A stretch of 64,000 nt of DNA, taken from contig NZ_LWEH01000255.1 in assembly GCF_001635455.1 (NCBI RefSeq), positions 186,001 through 250,000 on the forward strand, given 5' to 3'. This DNA comes from Vibrio sp. HI00D65 (lineage in GTDB: Bacteria > Pseudomonadota > Gammaproteobacteria > Enterobacterales > Vibrionaceae). How positions within the stretch are numbered: the first letter of the stretch is position 1; every line of letters starts with the position of its first letter. This document shows positions 46,095-55,957 of the stretch, piece by piece. The translations under genes were made by a program, and so were the position numbers. The notes under the pieces were generated by a model that saw only the letters and a program-made list of their open reading frames with translations, searched no databases and was not told the DNA's origin.

Positions 46095-47519
46095 ATGAGT
46101 AAGATAGCGAAGCAAGACATTGCGCGTCTTATCGAGTTAGTTGGTGGTAAAGAGAATATTGCGAGTGTCAGCCATTGTCTGACTCGACTACGTTTCGTAT
46201 TGAATGAGACAGGGCAGGCGAATAAAGCAGAACTCGAAAAGCTCAAGCTAGTAAAAGGCTGCTTTACTAACGCAGGCCAATTTCAAGTGGTGATTGGCAC
46301 CGAAGTTGACGAAGTGTATGCACTGTTGATTGAGCAAACGGGCAAAGAGGCTTCATCAAAAGATGAAGCGAAATTGGCTGCTCGTCAGAACATGAACTTC
46401 CTCGAGCGTGGTATTTCCCATTTAGCCGAAATTTTTGTGCCACTGCTGCCTGCCATTATTACTGGTGGTTTGATTCTTGGTTTCCGTAATGTGATTGGCG
46501 ACATTCGCATGTTCGACGGCAAAACCTTAGTTGAAATCAGCCAATTCTGGGCAACCGTTCACTCTTTCTTATGGCTGATTGGCGAAGCGATTTTCTTCTT
46601 CCTACCGGTTGGTGTGTGTTGGGCGACGGTTAAGAAGCTCGGCGGAACCCCTATTTTGGGTATCACGCTCGGTGTGACCTTAGTGTCGCCGCAGCTGATG
46701 AACGCTTACATGATAGGTAAAGCCGTTCCTGAAGTGTGGGACTTTGGCTTTTTTGTGATTGAGAAAGTTGGGTATCAAGCACAGGTGATCCCTGCGATGC
46801 TTGCGGGTGTGGCATTAGCCTTCATTGAAACTAACCTTAAGCGCATCGTGCCAGCTTACTTGTATCTTGTGATTGTGCCATTTGTATCGATCATTTTGTC
46901 TGTGATTCTGGCTCACGCCTTTATTGGTCCATTCGGCCGTATGCTAGGTGATGGCGTCGCATTTGCAGCGAAAGCAGCCATGACCGGTGACTTCGCAATT
47001 CTGGGTTCAGTGGTATTTGGTTTCCTTTACGCACCTTTGGTTATCACGGGTATTCACCATACAACCAACGCAGTCGATTTGCAGTTGATGCAAGACTTAG
47101 GCGGCACGCCAATCTGGCCTTTGATTGCGCTATCTAACATCGCACAAGCTTCAGCGGTTGTTGGCATCATTATTTTAAGTAAACGTGAAGGTGAGCGAGA
47201 CATCTCGGTACCAGCAGCTATCTCTGCCTACTTAGGTGTGACAGAGCCAGCGATGTACGGCATCAACTTGAAATACAAATTCCCAATGTTGAGCGCAATG
47301 ATAGGTAGTGCCGCAGCGGCAGCTATTTGTGGTAGCGCAGGTGTGATGGCGAACGGCATCGGTGTGGGCGGCTTGCCAGGTATCTTGTCGATTCAACCGC
47401 AATATTGGTCTGTTTATTTAGTGGCGATGTTGGTAGCGATTTTACTGCCAGTGACCTTAACGCTGTTCTTTTACAAGCGTGCACAGTCAAAAGGTGAGCT
47501 CGAAACAGCAAGCGCGTAG
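46095..47519 (+). CDS. treB: PTS trehalose-specific EIIBC
   Basis: A 474-residue inner-membrane transporter and phosphotransferase. The N-terminal IIB domain has the phospho-cysteine in SHCLTRLRF (about residues 27-35), followed by a IIC domain with about ten membrane helices. It imports trehalose as trehalose 6-phosphate. No IIA domain is present; the glucose IIA protein usually serves this system, and no gene for one lies here. Confidence 0.94.
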   Translation: MSKIAKQDIARLIELVGGKENIASVSHCLTRLRFVLNETGQANKAELEKLKLVKGCFTNAGQFQVVIGTEVDEVYALLIEQTGKEASSKDEAKLAARQNMNFLERGISHLAEIFVPLLPAIITGGLILGFRNVIGDIRMFDGKTLVEISQFWATVHSFLWLIGEAIFFFLPVGVCWATVKKLGGTPILGITLGVTLVSPQLMNAYMIGKAVPEVWDFGFFVIEKVGYQAQVIPAMLAGVALAFIETNLKRIVPAYLYLVIVPFVSIILSVILAHAFIGPFGRMLGDGVAFAAKAAMTGDFAILGSVVFGFLYAPLVITGIHHTTNAVDLQLMQDLGGTPIWPLIALSNIAQASAVVGIIILSKREGERDISVPAAISAYLGVTEPAMYGINLKYKFPMLSAMIGSAAAAAICGSAGVMANGIGVGGLPGILSIQPQYWSVYLVAMLVAILLPVTLTLFFYKRAQSKGELETASA

Positions 47520-47638
47520 CGCATCATATCAGCGGTGACTTCAAGCCGGTCATCGCTTTTTTCTTTAGAAACGGCTTCTATCGACCATGTGAACATGGTG
47601 ATTTTTATTTATTATTTTTTGGTAAGTGAGTGTTAGAG

Positions 47639-49324
47639 ATGGCGATGACTGAACATGATGAAAGCTGGTGGAAAACCGCAACCATCTATCAAATCTACCC
47701 AAAGAGCTTTTGTGACAGCAGCAGTAAAGGTACTGGTGATATCAAAGGGATCATTTCGAAACTGGACTACCTCAAACACTTGAGTGTTGATGCGATTTGG
47801 TTGACCCCAGTTTACGCATCTCCAATGGTCGACAATGGCTACGACATTTCAGATTACTACGCGATTAATCCTCAATTTGGCACCATGGAAGATTTCGATC
47901 TATTGCTGGCTGAAGCGCATCAGCGTGGTATTCGTATCGTGATGGATATTGTGGTTAACCATACATCCACTGAACATGCATGGTTTCAATCCGCATTGGG
48001 TGACAAAAATAGCCCTTACCGTGATTACTACATTTGGAAAGATCCTGTAAACGGCGAAGCGCCAACTAACTGGCAATCCAAGTTTGGCGGTAATGCATGG
48101 GCGTTAGACGAAGCGACTGGTCAATATTACCTTCACCTGTTTGCCAAGGAGCAGGCCGACCTGAACTGGGAGAATCCGGTCGTACGTGAAGAAGTGAAAG
48201 ACGTTATCAGCTTCTGGGCTGAGAAGGGCGTCGACGGCTTCCGCTTGGACGTGATTAACCTGATTTCAAAGCAGCAAGATTTCCCTAATGATGATATTGG
48301 CGATGGTCGCCGTTTTTACACAGACGGCCCACGTGTGCATGAATATCTAAAAGAGATCAGCGAAGCGGTATTCCAGAAATATGGTAGCGTGACAGTAGGC
48401 GAGATGTCTTCAACCACATTGGAGCACTGTCAGCAGTATTCGAACATTGATAACAGCGAGCTATCGATGGTGTTTAACTTCCACCACCTTAAAGTGGATT
48501 ACACCAATGGTGAGAAGTGGACCAATGCACCATTTGATTTCTTGCAGCTCAAATCGATCTTTAACCATTGGCAAACGGGCTTAAATGGAAAGGGTTGGGG
48601 GGCATTGTTTTGGTGTAACCATGACCAACCGCGAGTGGTGAGCCGTTTAGGTGATGATAAGAACTACCGTGTTGAGTCGGCTAAAATGTTGGCGGCGTCT
48701 GTTCACATGATGCAAGGCACACCTTATATCTATCAAGGTGAAGAGATTGGTATGACGAATCCTGGTTATACCGAGATCAGCCAGTATCGCGATGTAGAGA
48801 GCACTAACATGTACGACATCATGGTCAATCACGATGGTGTGAAGCATCAAGATATGATGGCGATTCTAGCGCAGAAATCTCGTGATAACTCTCGTACACC
48901 GATGCAATGGAGTAACGAAGCATATGCGGGCTTTTCAAAATCTCAGCCATGGCTGGATGTTGCGAACAACTACCCTGAGATCAATGCAGAGCAAGCACTG
49001 GAAGACAGAGATTCAGTTTTCTATTTTTACAAGAGTTTGATTGAACTTCGTAGAGAAGTGCCTGTGATTACTCATGGTAGTTATCAAGATTTGCTACCTG
49101 AGCATCCGTCAGTATTTGCGTATTCTCGCGAGAGCGAAGGGCAGACTCTGCTGTGTGTTAATAACTATTATGGTGAAGAGACGGAATGTGCTTTACCTGA
49201 GCGTTTTGTTATGACGAATGCCAAGTGTTTGCTTTCTAACTATCAGGAGACAGACGATTCAGTAACATCGTATCATCAAGTATTGCGCCCTTACGAGACT
49301 CGTATTTTGTTGATTGAGGGCTAG
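47639..49324 (+). CDS. treC: Alpha,alpha-phosphotrehalase
   Basis: A 561-residue GH13 hydrolase that splits trehalose 6-phosphate into glucose and glucose 6-phosphate. Catalytic motifs are GFRLDVINL (nucleophile Asp), VGEMSSTTLEHC (acid/base Glu) and NHDQPRVVSRLG (transition-state Asp). ATG 47639 is my choice; GTG 47630 and ATG 47645 are in frame and cannot be excluded. It is co-transcribed with treB. Confidence 0.94.
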   Translation: MAMTEHDESWWKTATIYQIYPKSFCDSSSKGTGDIKGIISKLDYLKHLSVDAIWLTPVYASPMVDNGYDISDYYAINPQFGTMEDFDLLLAEAHQRGIRIVMDIVVNHTSTEHAWFQSALGDKNSPYRDYYIWKDPVNGEAPTNWQSKFGGNAWALDEATGQYYLHLFAKEQADLNWENPVVREEVKDVISFWAEKGVDGFRLDVINLISKQQDFPNDDIGDGRRFYTDGPRVHEYLKEISEAVFQKYGSVTVGEMSSTTLEHCQQYSNIDNSELSMVFNFHHLKVDYTNGEKWTNAPFDFLQLKSIFNHWQTGLNGKGWGALFWCNHDQPRVVSRLGDDKNYRVESAKMLAASVHMMQGTPYIYQGEEIGMTNPGYTEISQYRDVESTNMYDIMVNHDGVKHQDMMAILAQKSRDNSRTPMQWSNEAYAGFSKSQPWLDVANNYPEINAEQALEDRDSVFYFYKSLIELRREVPVITHGSYQDLLPEHPSVFAYSRESEGQTLLCVNNYYGEETECALPERFVMTNAKCLLSNYQETDDSVTSYHQVLRPYETRILLIEG

Positions 49325-49500
49325 GTAGTCAGGTTACTTTATTAAGGTCTATCTAAACACAAAATAAAGCTCATGGCCTTTAGTACCCCGTTGGTCATAA
49401 GCTTACCAACAATGCTTTGGATTGCTCCACTTACATTAATTCAATCTGGCTAATCTTTAAGTGAGCTATTTGTGCTGGATAGGGTGCGCAAAAGCTAAAT

Positions 49501-49532
49501 ACTAGCTGTTTTCGTTATGAAAAACAGCTAGT
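49501..49532. other. Perfect 12-bp hairpin between treC and yitT
   Basis: ACTAGCTGTTTT pairs with AAAACAGCTAGT around TCGTTATGA. There is no T run on either strand, so it is not a classical terminator, but it lies between the convergent treC and the YitT gene. The rest of the 49325-49556 gap shows nothing else. Confidence 0.5.
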
Positions 49533-49556
49533 AATTCATTGATTGGATCGCTGGTG

Positions 49557-50159
49557 TTAAGACGCGTAGTTCACAGAATAGCGCGTTGGCTTATGATTCA
49601 TCGCTAGTACGATATTCAATACCGCTGTACCTAGCACTGACACTGCAATCACCCAAGGCGATACAAAGAAGAACGAGGCAAACAGAATACACGCGTCGAT
49701 CGCCATTTGAGTTTTACCCACTGAGATGCCGTAGCGATCTTGAATAAACAAACACAAGACGTTGAAGCCACCCAGGCTAGAACGATGACGGAACAGAATC
49801 AGCATACCTAAGCCCATTAATAAGCCACCGGCAACGGCGCAGTAGATCTCATTATGAACTTCGAGCGAAATAACCAAGTATAAATGATCAGCAAACACAG
49901 ACACTAAAGCGCCGGAAATCGCACTGCTGATCGCAAAGCTGCGGCCAAAACGCTTCCATGCCAATAAATAGAATGGGCAGTTAGCGGCAAAGTATAAAAT
50001 ACCAAAGGTTACAGGCAAAAATTGACTCAACAGTAGAGCCAAACCAGTAGTACCACCGGTAAGCAGATTCGCAGACTGCAAAAAGAAGACGCCTAACGCT
50101 ACTAAAAACGTGCCCGTCAGGACTGCAATCCAATCTTCTTTACGTGAGTGTTTTTCCAT
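49557..50159 (-). CDS. YitT family (DUF161) membrane protein
   Basis: A 200-residue inner-membrane protein with about five helices, resembling the YitT transmembrane half (GTFLVALGVFFLQSANLLTGGTTGLALLL). The C-terminal DUF2179 domain found in longer members is absent. Function unknown. It is a single gene with no obvious regulator site. The start ATG and length are consistent. Confidence 0.82.
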   Translation of the reverse strand: MEKHSRKEDWIAVLTGTFLVALGVFFLQSANLLTGGTTGLALLLSQFLPVTFGILYFAANCPFYLLAWKRFGRSFAISSAISGALVSVFADHLYLVISLEVHNEIYCAVAGGLLMGLGMLILFRHRSSLGGFNVLCLFIQDRYGISVGKTQMAIDACILFASFFFVSPWVIAVSVLGTAVLNIVLAMNHKPTRYSVNYAS

Positions 50160-50431
50160 CGTTTTAATAACTACCTAATCAATAAAGGCGTGCATAGTAG
50201 TTAAAAACTTAAGCTTTCGGTAGCTAGAGGTGCAAAATTAAGGTAAACCTATGTAATCTGCGTTTTACAGGGTGTAAATCGTAAAATTGACAGTAAGGGA
50301 CATCTTTGGTTGGATAAGCCGAAACCATGATGAATCTTATTTGTGATTATGAAAAAACTGCATGATAAAATTGCAATTAGCTCTTTATGACCTAGATCAA
50401 ATTATGTAGAATGCTTCACATCAAAATGGTG

Positions 50432-50447
50432 ACGGAAACGTTTGCTT
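50432..50447. promoter_or_regulatory. PurR box upstream of glyA
   Basis: ACGGAAACGTTTGCTT differs by one base from the PurR consensus ACGCAAACGTTTNCNT. It lies 57 bases before glyA. PurR control of glyA is known in E. coli. Confidence 0.75.
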
Positions 50448-50504
50448 TCGGTCGTTGTGTGGTTTTTTTGAAACTTTCAGTACAATCTGAGTCAGGAGAT
50501 ACAG

Positions 50505-51755
50505 ATGCTTAAGCGTGACATGAACATTGCTGATTACGATGCGGATCTATTCGCAGCCATCCAAGAAGAAACTCTTCGTCAGGAAGAGCACATTGAACTT
50601 ATCGCTTCAGAAAACTATACAAGCCCACGTGTAATGGAAGCTCAAGGTTCTCAGCTAACAAACAAATACGCTGAAGGCTACCCAGGCAAGCGTTATTACG
50701 GCGGTTGTGAGTACGTAGACAAAGTTGAAACTCTAGCAATTGAACGTGCATGTGAGCTGTTTGGTGCTGAGTACGCTAACGTACAGCCTCACTCAGGCTC
50801 TCAAGCAAACAACGCTGTATACATGGCGCTACTGAACGCAGGCGACACAGTTCTAGGTATGAGCCTAGCGCACGGTGGTCACCTAACTCACGGTTCTCCA
50901 GTAAACTTCTCTGGTAAGCTTTACAACATCATCCCTTACGGTATCGACGAAGCAGGTCAAATCGATTACGAGGAGATGGAAAAGCTGGCTATCGAGAACA
51001 AGCCTAAGATGATCATCGGTGGTTTCTCTGCTTACTCTCAAATCTGTGATTGGAAGCGCATGCGTGAGATCGCGGACAAAGTAGGTGCTTACCTATTCGT
51101 AGATATGGCTCACGTAGCTGGTCTAATCGCTGCAGGTGTTTACCCGAACCCAGTTCCACACGCGCACGTTGTTACAACAACAACGCACAAAACGCTAGCA
51201 GGTCCACGTGGCGGTCTAATCCTTTCTAACGAAGGCGAAGATCTTTACAAGAAGCTGAACTCAGCAGTATTCCCTGGCGGCCAAGGCGGTCCTCTAATGC
51301 ACGTTATCGCTGGTAAAGCAGTAGCGTTCAAAGAAGCACTAGAGCCAGAATTCAAAGAGTACCAAGCACGCGTAGTTGCTAACGCAAAAGCAATGGTTAC
51401 TGAATTCCTTGAACGTGGTTACAACATCGTTTCAGGTTCTACAGAGAACCACCTGTTCCTAGTTGACCTAATTAACAAAGACATCACAGGTAAAGAAGCA
51501 GATGCAGCACTAGGTGCAGCAAACATCACAGTAAACAAGAACTCAGTACCAAACGACCCGCGCAGCCCGTTTGTAACGTCAGGTATCCGTATCGGTTCTC
51601 CTTCTATCACTCGTCGCGGTTTCTCAGAAGCAGACGCGAAAGCGCTAGCAGGTTGGATCTGTGACATCCTAGATAACATGGGTGATGAGTCTGTTATCGA
51701 AGCAACAAAAGCAAAAGTGCTAGAAATCTGTCAGCGTCTACCGGTTTACGCTTAA
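50505..51755 (+). CDS. glyA: Serine hydroxymethyltransferase
   Basis: A 416-residue PLP enzyme that interconverts serine and glycine and supplies one-carbon units. The PLP lysine is in [14 protein letters not shown] (about residues 224-237). [13 protein letters not shown] and [12 protein letters not shown] are conserved. Codons are strongly biased toward the highly expressed set, visible from the uniform CTA/GGT/GCA use. A PurR box precedes it, and a tandem structured terminator region follows. Confidence 0.96.
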   Translation: MLKRDMNIADYDADLFAAIQEETLRQEEHIELIASENYTSPRVMEAQGSQLTNKYAEGYPGKRYYGGCEYVDKVETLAIERACELFGAEYANVQPHSGSQANNAVYMALLNAGDTVLGMSLAHGGHLTHGSPVNFSGKLYNIIPYGIDEAGQIDYEEMEKLAIENKPKMIIGGFSAYSQICDWKRMREIADKVGAYLFVDMAHVAGLIAAGVYPNPVPHAHVVTTTTHKTLAGPRGGLILSNEGEDLYKKLNSAVFPGGQGGPLMHVIAGKAVAFKEALEPEFKEYQARVVANAKAMVTEFLERGYNIVSGSTENHLFLVDLINKDITGKEADAALGAANITVNKNSVPNDPRSPFVTSGIRIGSPSITRRGFSEADAKALAGWICDILDNMGDESVIEATKAKVLEICQRLPVYA

Positions 51756-51788
51756 TTTTTTCTTATTAGTAATTTGAACTTCGTTGTC

Positions 51789-51894
51789 GAGCATGCTCAC
51801 TTACATTCGTAAGCTCCGCGTGCTCTCCTAGAATTTCAAACAACTACTTTGAAAAACGATGATAAAAAAGCTCCTTCTATAGGAGCCTTTTTTA
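51789..51894 (+). repeat. Structured terminator element behind glyA, copy A
   Basis: A stem-loop (outer GAGCATGC with GCGTGCTC, inner CTTAC/GTAAG, 51789-51825), then TTTCAAA/TTTGAAA, then a terminator (AAGCTCC/GGAGCC, T run) ending near 51894. Copy B at 51935-52037 repeats the layout. It may be the glyA terminator region. Confidence 0.6.
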
Positions 51895-51934
51895 TTGGCA
51901 TAGAAATGCTTAGAGAGTGAACGAATTTCTGTGT

Positions 51935-52037
51935 CGCACATAATCATTTGCTAGCGCAAACTCCGTGTGAGCTCCTTGAACTTTGCTCATCTACTTTGAA
52001 AGATGCTTTTAAAGGTCCCTTTTGGGGCCTTTTTTGT
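51935..52037 (+). repeat. Structured terminator element behind glyA, copy B
   Basis: Stem-loop with outer CACA/TGTG and inner TTTGC/GCAAA (51937-51969), shared CTCCG-GTG-CTCCT and CTACTTTGAAA stretches with copy A, then AAAGGTCCC/GGGGCCTTT and T residues. No gene lies between the copies. This could be a small RNA duplicated in tandem or a repeated terminator. Confidence 0.55.
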
Positions 52038-52079
52038 ATCTTGTGACTGGTGGTTTTGAGAGCAGAGAAAGGCAGGCAC

Positions 52080-52113
52080 TAAAAAGGGCTAATGCTTTCA
52101 CATTAACCCTTTG
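52080..52113 (-). terminator. Lipoprotein gene terminator
   Basis: On the minus strand AAGGGTTAATG pairs with CATTAGCCCTT (one wobble) and runs into T residues. Confidence 0.8.
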
Positions 52114-52131
52114 TATTTTTTTGTGTTGGTT

Positions 52132-52458
52132 CTACTTTTTGATGCTAAGTAGGGTGCCTGATTTACACTTGAACGAGTAGTAATTACGGCTTTCGTTAAA
52201 TTTACCTAGGCCTTCGCCATCACAGTAATCGATATTGATTTCGCGCATCACTTCTAGTGTATCTTCGCTGTTTAAAGCGAATTTAGAGCCATCAGAACAG
52301 ACGATACGTACTCTCTCATCATGGCTTACAGAGTAAATATCGACTTCGGTATTACACAGCTCAAAAGAGGCTTCACGAAAATTATCTTGCTGAGTATTTG
52401 AAGCGCAACCCGCTGTAAGAGCTGCAGTAAACACCGTTAAAAGTCCGAGTCTTTTCAT
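52132..52458 (-). CDS. Small hypothetical lipoprotein
   Basis: A 108-residue protein with a lipoprotein signal (lipobox TAGC, Cys18) and no known domain. The mature part has four cysteines, which could form two disulfides, and a short charged middle. It would be anchored in the periplasm. I do not recognise the family. It stands alone with its own terminator. Confidence 0.7.
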   Translation of the reverse strand: MKRLGLLTVFTAALTAGCASNTQQDNFREASFELCNTEVDIYSVSHDERVRIVCSDGSKFALNSEDTLEVMREINIDYCDGEGLGKFNESRNYYSFKCKSGTLLSIKK

Positions 52459-52633
52459 TGTTAATCCTTCGCGATCATCAAGTTGGTTGATGATTTATTA
52501 TTTGCTATTTGAGATAGACTATACAACTACACGTTACGATTCAAGGCGCGTTCTTAGAGTCTAAGATATAAAAAGAGAGTCAGGAGGAGATAATTTATAT
52601 TCTGTAGGCTGTGTGGGTTGAAACTTATACCTA

Positions 52634-52662
52634 TAAAAAAGACCAATATCGAATTGGCCTTG
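52634..52662 (-). terminator. Terminator of the YaeP/DUF4250 pair
   Basis: On the minus strand GGCCAAT pairs with ATTGGTC (one wobble) around TCGAT and is followed by six T residues. Confidence 0.75.
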
Positions 52663-52686
52663 ATCTATCAATCTGAATTTACATCA

Positions 52687-52878
52687 TTATCTAAACTGTT
52701 TTGCTTCTGGCAGGTATTCAAAACCCGCAGAGGCAAGTTTAGAGATTAATGCTGCTTTGTCGATTTCATAGAAGTTAACCACTCGGTCCAAGTCTCCGTC
52801 GAAGTCGTCACGTAGCTTCATGTTGACGATGCTCATCAACATAACAGGATCCATCTTTTCAAAATTAGAGAGGTTCAT
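52687..52878 (-). CDS. DUF4250 small protein
   Basis: A 63-residue protein. I start at ATG 52878, preceded by GAGGA; a longer frame to 52968 would overlap the upstream gene. NFEKMDPVMLMSIVNMKLRDDFDGDLDRVVNFYEID is the DUF4250 core, a helical domain without known function. It is one base downstream of the YaeP gene and probably co-translated. Confidence 0.8.
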   Translation of the reverse strand: MNLSNFEKMDPVMLMSIVNMKLRDDFDGDLDRVVNFYEIDKAALISKLASAGFEYLPEAKQFR

Positions 52879-52879
52879 A

Positions 52880-53083
52880 TTAGTCCTCGAAATCTGAAAT
52901 GAGTAGGTTAGCAGCTGCAAATGCCGCGCGTTCGCGAGCTTCTTTTGGAAGAGATTCATCTGCTGCAAGGTCGTTTAATGTTTTTACTGCGCAGGTGATC
53001 GCTTTAGGAATGTAGCCTTGGTCGCCACTGCCAATTTGAGAGTACAGTTCACGTACCAAATCACAACAATCGTATACTTTCAT
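52880..53083 (-). CDS. yaeP: YaeP family (UPF0253) small protein
   Basis: A 67-residue protein that begins [18 protein letters not shown] and ends [11 protein letters not shown], matching the UPF0253/YaeP family; function unknown. I start at ATG 53083; a 101-residue reading with a hydrophobic N-terminus would include untypical sequence. It forms a unit with the DUF4250 gene. Confidence 0.88.
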   Translation of the reverse strand: MKVYDCCDLVRELYSQIGSGDQGYIPKAITCAVKTLNDLAADESLPKEARERAAFAAANLLISDFED

Positions 53084-53251
53084 TTTTATACCTAACCAAA
53101 TGATAACTGATATCAATATACACATAGAGATAAGCAAAAACAAAGCGGATCTGACGAAGAGCAGAGTTAGTTTGTCCTTGCTCAATATCTCATCTTATTG
53201 CGCTTCAGTTTGTCACTTTATTAGGTGACCTGTTAACCAATGATTGGTCAA

Positions 53252-53935
53252 CTAGCCGGCGACTTGCTGTTCCAGCTGGTATTTCACTTTATCTGCAAGG
53301 TTGAGTTGCTTGGCGAGCTCTTTGAGATAAGCCTTTTCCATGAAGTTTTGCTCGTCAGCCACAATCAAAGAGGCTAAGTAGATCTCACTGGCTTGTTGCG
53401 GTGAGCTTGCAAGTTGAGCTATTTCTCTTGGGTCGAGCGTCTTGTGCAGCTCTTCAGACACTAACTTAGTCAGCTGATAATCTGCGCCCATGTTTTCGAC
53501 GGTTTGTTTAATTTTAGCCATCTCTTGCTCATCGACATGACCGTCCGCTTTAGAAGCCGCAATCATAGATCTTAGAATAAGTAGATTATGACAAGCATCT
53601 TGTTCATCAAAGGTGGCTTGTGGAGATGAGTCTGGTGTGCCTTGTTTGGCTTGGTAATCGTTATATACCTTGTATGCCAAAGCACCAAGCGCTGCTGCTC
53701 CACCAATTCCCACGGCCTTCTTGCCGAACTTTTTGGTTTTCTTTGAGCCCATGAGTGCTCCCAGCAAACCGCCGCCAACGGCTCCAGCACCTAGTGCGCC
53801 AAGTGTACTTTTGTTGCTGCCTTTACTGACCTGTGTAAGACCGCTTAGGCCAGATGAGCTTTGTGAGAGTTTTTGAGTGCCTTGTTTAACAAGGTCTGAC
53901 TTAAATGCTTGGTTAAGTAGGCTTTTTAGATCCAT
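53252..53935 (-). CDS. DUF533 (YebE-like) membrane-associated protein
   Basis: A 227-residue protein with a Gly/Ala-rich membrane-like stretch (about residues 45-85) and a C-terminal TerB-like helical domain (LRSMIAASKADGHVDEQEMAKIK) with the acidic DGHVDEQE motif. The YebE/DUF533 family is linked to envelope and zinc stress in other species; function unproven. Start at ATG 53935 follows GGAGGT. Confidence 0.82.
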   Translation of the reverse strand: MDLKSLLNQAFKSDLVKQGTQKLSQSSSGLSGLTQVSKGSNKSTLGALGAGAVGGGLLGALMGSKKTKKFGKKAVGIGGAAALGALAYKVYNDYQAKQGTPDSSPQATFDEQDACHNLLILRSMIAASKADGHVDEQEMAKIKQTVENMGADYQLTKLVSEELHKTLDPREIAQLASSPQQASEIYLASLIVADEQNFMEKAYLKELAKQLNLADKVKYQLEQQVAG

Positions 53936-54068
53936 CGATACCTCCAATGGTAAACGCGTCTAATGGGTTGATGAACCCAATATACGTATTTAAAGATGAA
54001 CCGGAGATTAACTTACGTTATTTACTTTATCGAGAAATGAGAGAGTGAGTGAAGGTGAATAGGAGGAA

Positions 54069-54094
54069 TAAAAAAGGCCACCAGATGGCAGCCT
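54069..54094 (-). terminator. proS terminator
   Basis: On the minus strand GGCTGCC pairs with GGTGGCC (two wobbles) around ATCT, followed by six T residues. Confidence 0.75.
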
Positions 54095-54137
54095 TCTATT
54101 ATTTGCTTTGCAAGATCACTTACTTGACAGAGTTTGC

Positions 54138-55856
54138 TTATTTAGCAAATTGAGAAGTAACGTGTTCAACGATTGAATCGATAGCAACAGCCTCTTTAGT
54201 ACCATCACGACGGTTCTTGTACTCGAAGTTTCCTTCTTTCATTGAGCGGTCGCCGATCACGATAGTGTGAGGGATACCAATTAGCTCGATGTCAGAGAAC
54301 ATTACACCTGGACGTTCTTTACGGTCATCGAATAGTACTTCGATACCCATAGCTGTTAGTTCAGCGTATAGCTTCTCAGCTGCTTCTTTAACTTCTTCAG
54401 ACTTGTGCATGTTCATAGGAACGATAGCAACTTGGAAAGGTGCTAGTGCGTCTGGCCAGATGATGCCGTATTTGTCATGGTTCTGCTCGATTGCAGAAGC
54501 AACAACACGTGATACACCGATACCGTAACAACCCATCTCAAGGATAACGTTCTTACCGTCAGGACCAAGTACACCACAGTTCATTGCTTGTGAGTAAACG
54601 TTACCTAGTTGGAAGATGTGACCAACTTCGATACCACGTTTAAGCTGAAGCGTACCTTTGCCACATGGGCTTAGGTCGCCTTCGATTACGTTACGTAGGT
54701 CTTCTACTTGAGCAAGCTCAACGTCACGACCCCAGTTGATACCGAAGTAGTGCTTACCATCTACGTTTGCACCCGCGCCGAAGTCGCTCATTACAGCAAC
54801 AGAGCGGTCAACGATGAATGGTAGCTCTAGGCCTACAGGGCCAAGTGAACCTGGGCCAGCGCCAACGAGTGCACGAATTTCTTCTTCAGAAGCCATCTCT
54901 AGTGGAGAAGCAACTTGTGGAAGGTTTTCCGCTTTTACTTCGTTCAGTTCGTGGTCGCCACGGATGATTAGAGCAATGATGTCTGCATCTACTTCATCAG
55001 AAGCTTTAACGAATAGAGTCTTAACTGTTTTCTCGATTGATAGACCGTGTTGCTCTACCAACTCTGCGATAGTTTTCGCGTTTGGAGTATCAACCAGTTC
55101 CATTTCTTGAGTTGGTGCAGCAGCTTCTTCAGTTGGAGCTAGTGCTTCAGCTTTCTCGATGTTTGCTGCGTAATCAGACTCTGTAGAGAATGCGATTAGG
55201 TCTTCGCCGCTTTCAGCTAATACGTGGAACTCTTGAGAACCACTACCACCGATAGCCCCAGAGTCTGCTAGTACTGGACGGTACTCAAGACCCATGCGGT
55301 CGAATGCATTACAGTAAGCATCGTGCATCGCTTGGTAAGACTTTTCTAGGCCTTCTTTGTCGATGTCGAAGCTGTACGCATCCATCATAGAGAATTCACG
55401 AGCACGCATAACACCAAAACGTGGACGACGCTCATCACGGAACTTAGTTTGAATCTGGTACAAGTTCAGTGGCAGCTGTTTGTACGAGTTTACTTCGTTA
55501 CGAACTAGGCTAGTGATTACTTCTTCAGCTGTTGGGCTAAGAACAAACGGACGAGAATGACGGTCAGTAAAGCGCAGTAGTTCTGGGCCCATTTTTTCGC
55601 TACGACCAGTCTCTTCCCATAGCTCAAACGGCTGCACTACGGGCATTAAAGTCTCAACTGCACCTGCATTATCGATCTCTTGGCGAACGATGTTTTCGAC
55701 TTTACGCAGTACACGCAGACCGGTAGGTAGCCAAGTGTATAAACCTGAAGCTAGCTTACGGATCATACCTGCACGTAGCATCAGCTGGTGGCTGATAACT
55801 TCTGCGTCGTTTGGAGTCTCTTTCAGAGTAGAAAGAAGATAGTTACTGGTACGCAT
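54138..55856 (-). CDS. proS: Prolyl-tRNA synthetase
   Basis: A 572-residue class II synthetase of the bacterial type, with the editing INS domain (about residues 225-390) inserted between motifs 2 and 3. Motif 2 is seen in [25 protein letters not shown], and [17 protein letters not shown] is motif 3. It charges tRNA-Pro and clears mischarged alanine. It has its own terminator and no co-transcribed neighbour. Confidence 0.96.
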   Translation of the reverse strand: MRTSNYLLSTLKETPNDAEVISHQLMLRAGMIRKLASGLYTWLPTGLRVLRKVENIVRQEIDNAGAVETLMPVVQPFELWEETGRSEKMGPELLRFTDRHSRPFVLSPTAEEVITSLVRNEVNSYKQLPLNLYQIQTKFRDERRPRFGVMRAREFSMMDAYSFDIDKEGLEKSYQAMHDAYCNAFDRMGLEYRPVLADSGAIGGSGSQEFHVLAESGEDLIAFSTESDYAANIEKAEALAPTEEAAAPTQEMELVDTPNAKTIAELVEQHGLSIEKTVKTLFVKASDEVDADIIALIIRGDHELNEVKAENLPQVASPLEMASEEEIRALVGAGPGSLGPVGLELPFIVDRSVAVMSDFGAGANVDGKHYFGINWGRDVELAQVEDLRNVIEGDLSPCGKGTLQLKRGIEVGHIFQLGNVYSQAMNCGVLGPDGKNVILEMGCYGIGVSRVVASAIEQNHDKYGIIWPDALAPFQVAIVPMNMHKSEEVKEAAEKLYAELTAMGIEVLFDDRKERPGVMFSDIELIGIPHTIVIGDRSMKEGNFEYKNRRDGTKEAVAIDSIVEHVTSQFAK

Positions 55857-55957
55857 TCTATGGTATCCGTTTCATCATTAATAAAAGTAAATTTACTGCC
55901 GCTATTGGCAACAGTAAATCCGATATAGCCGCATATAATATCAGCCTATTTGGGATC

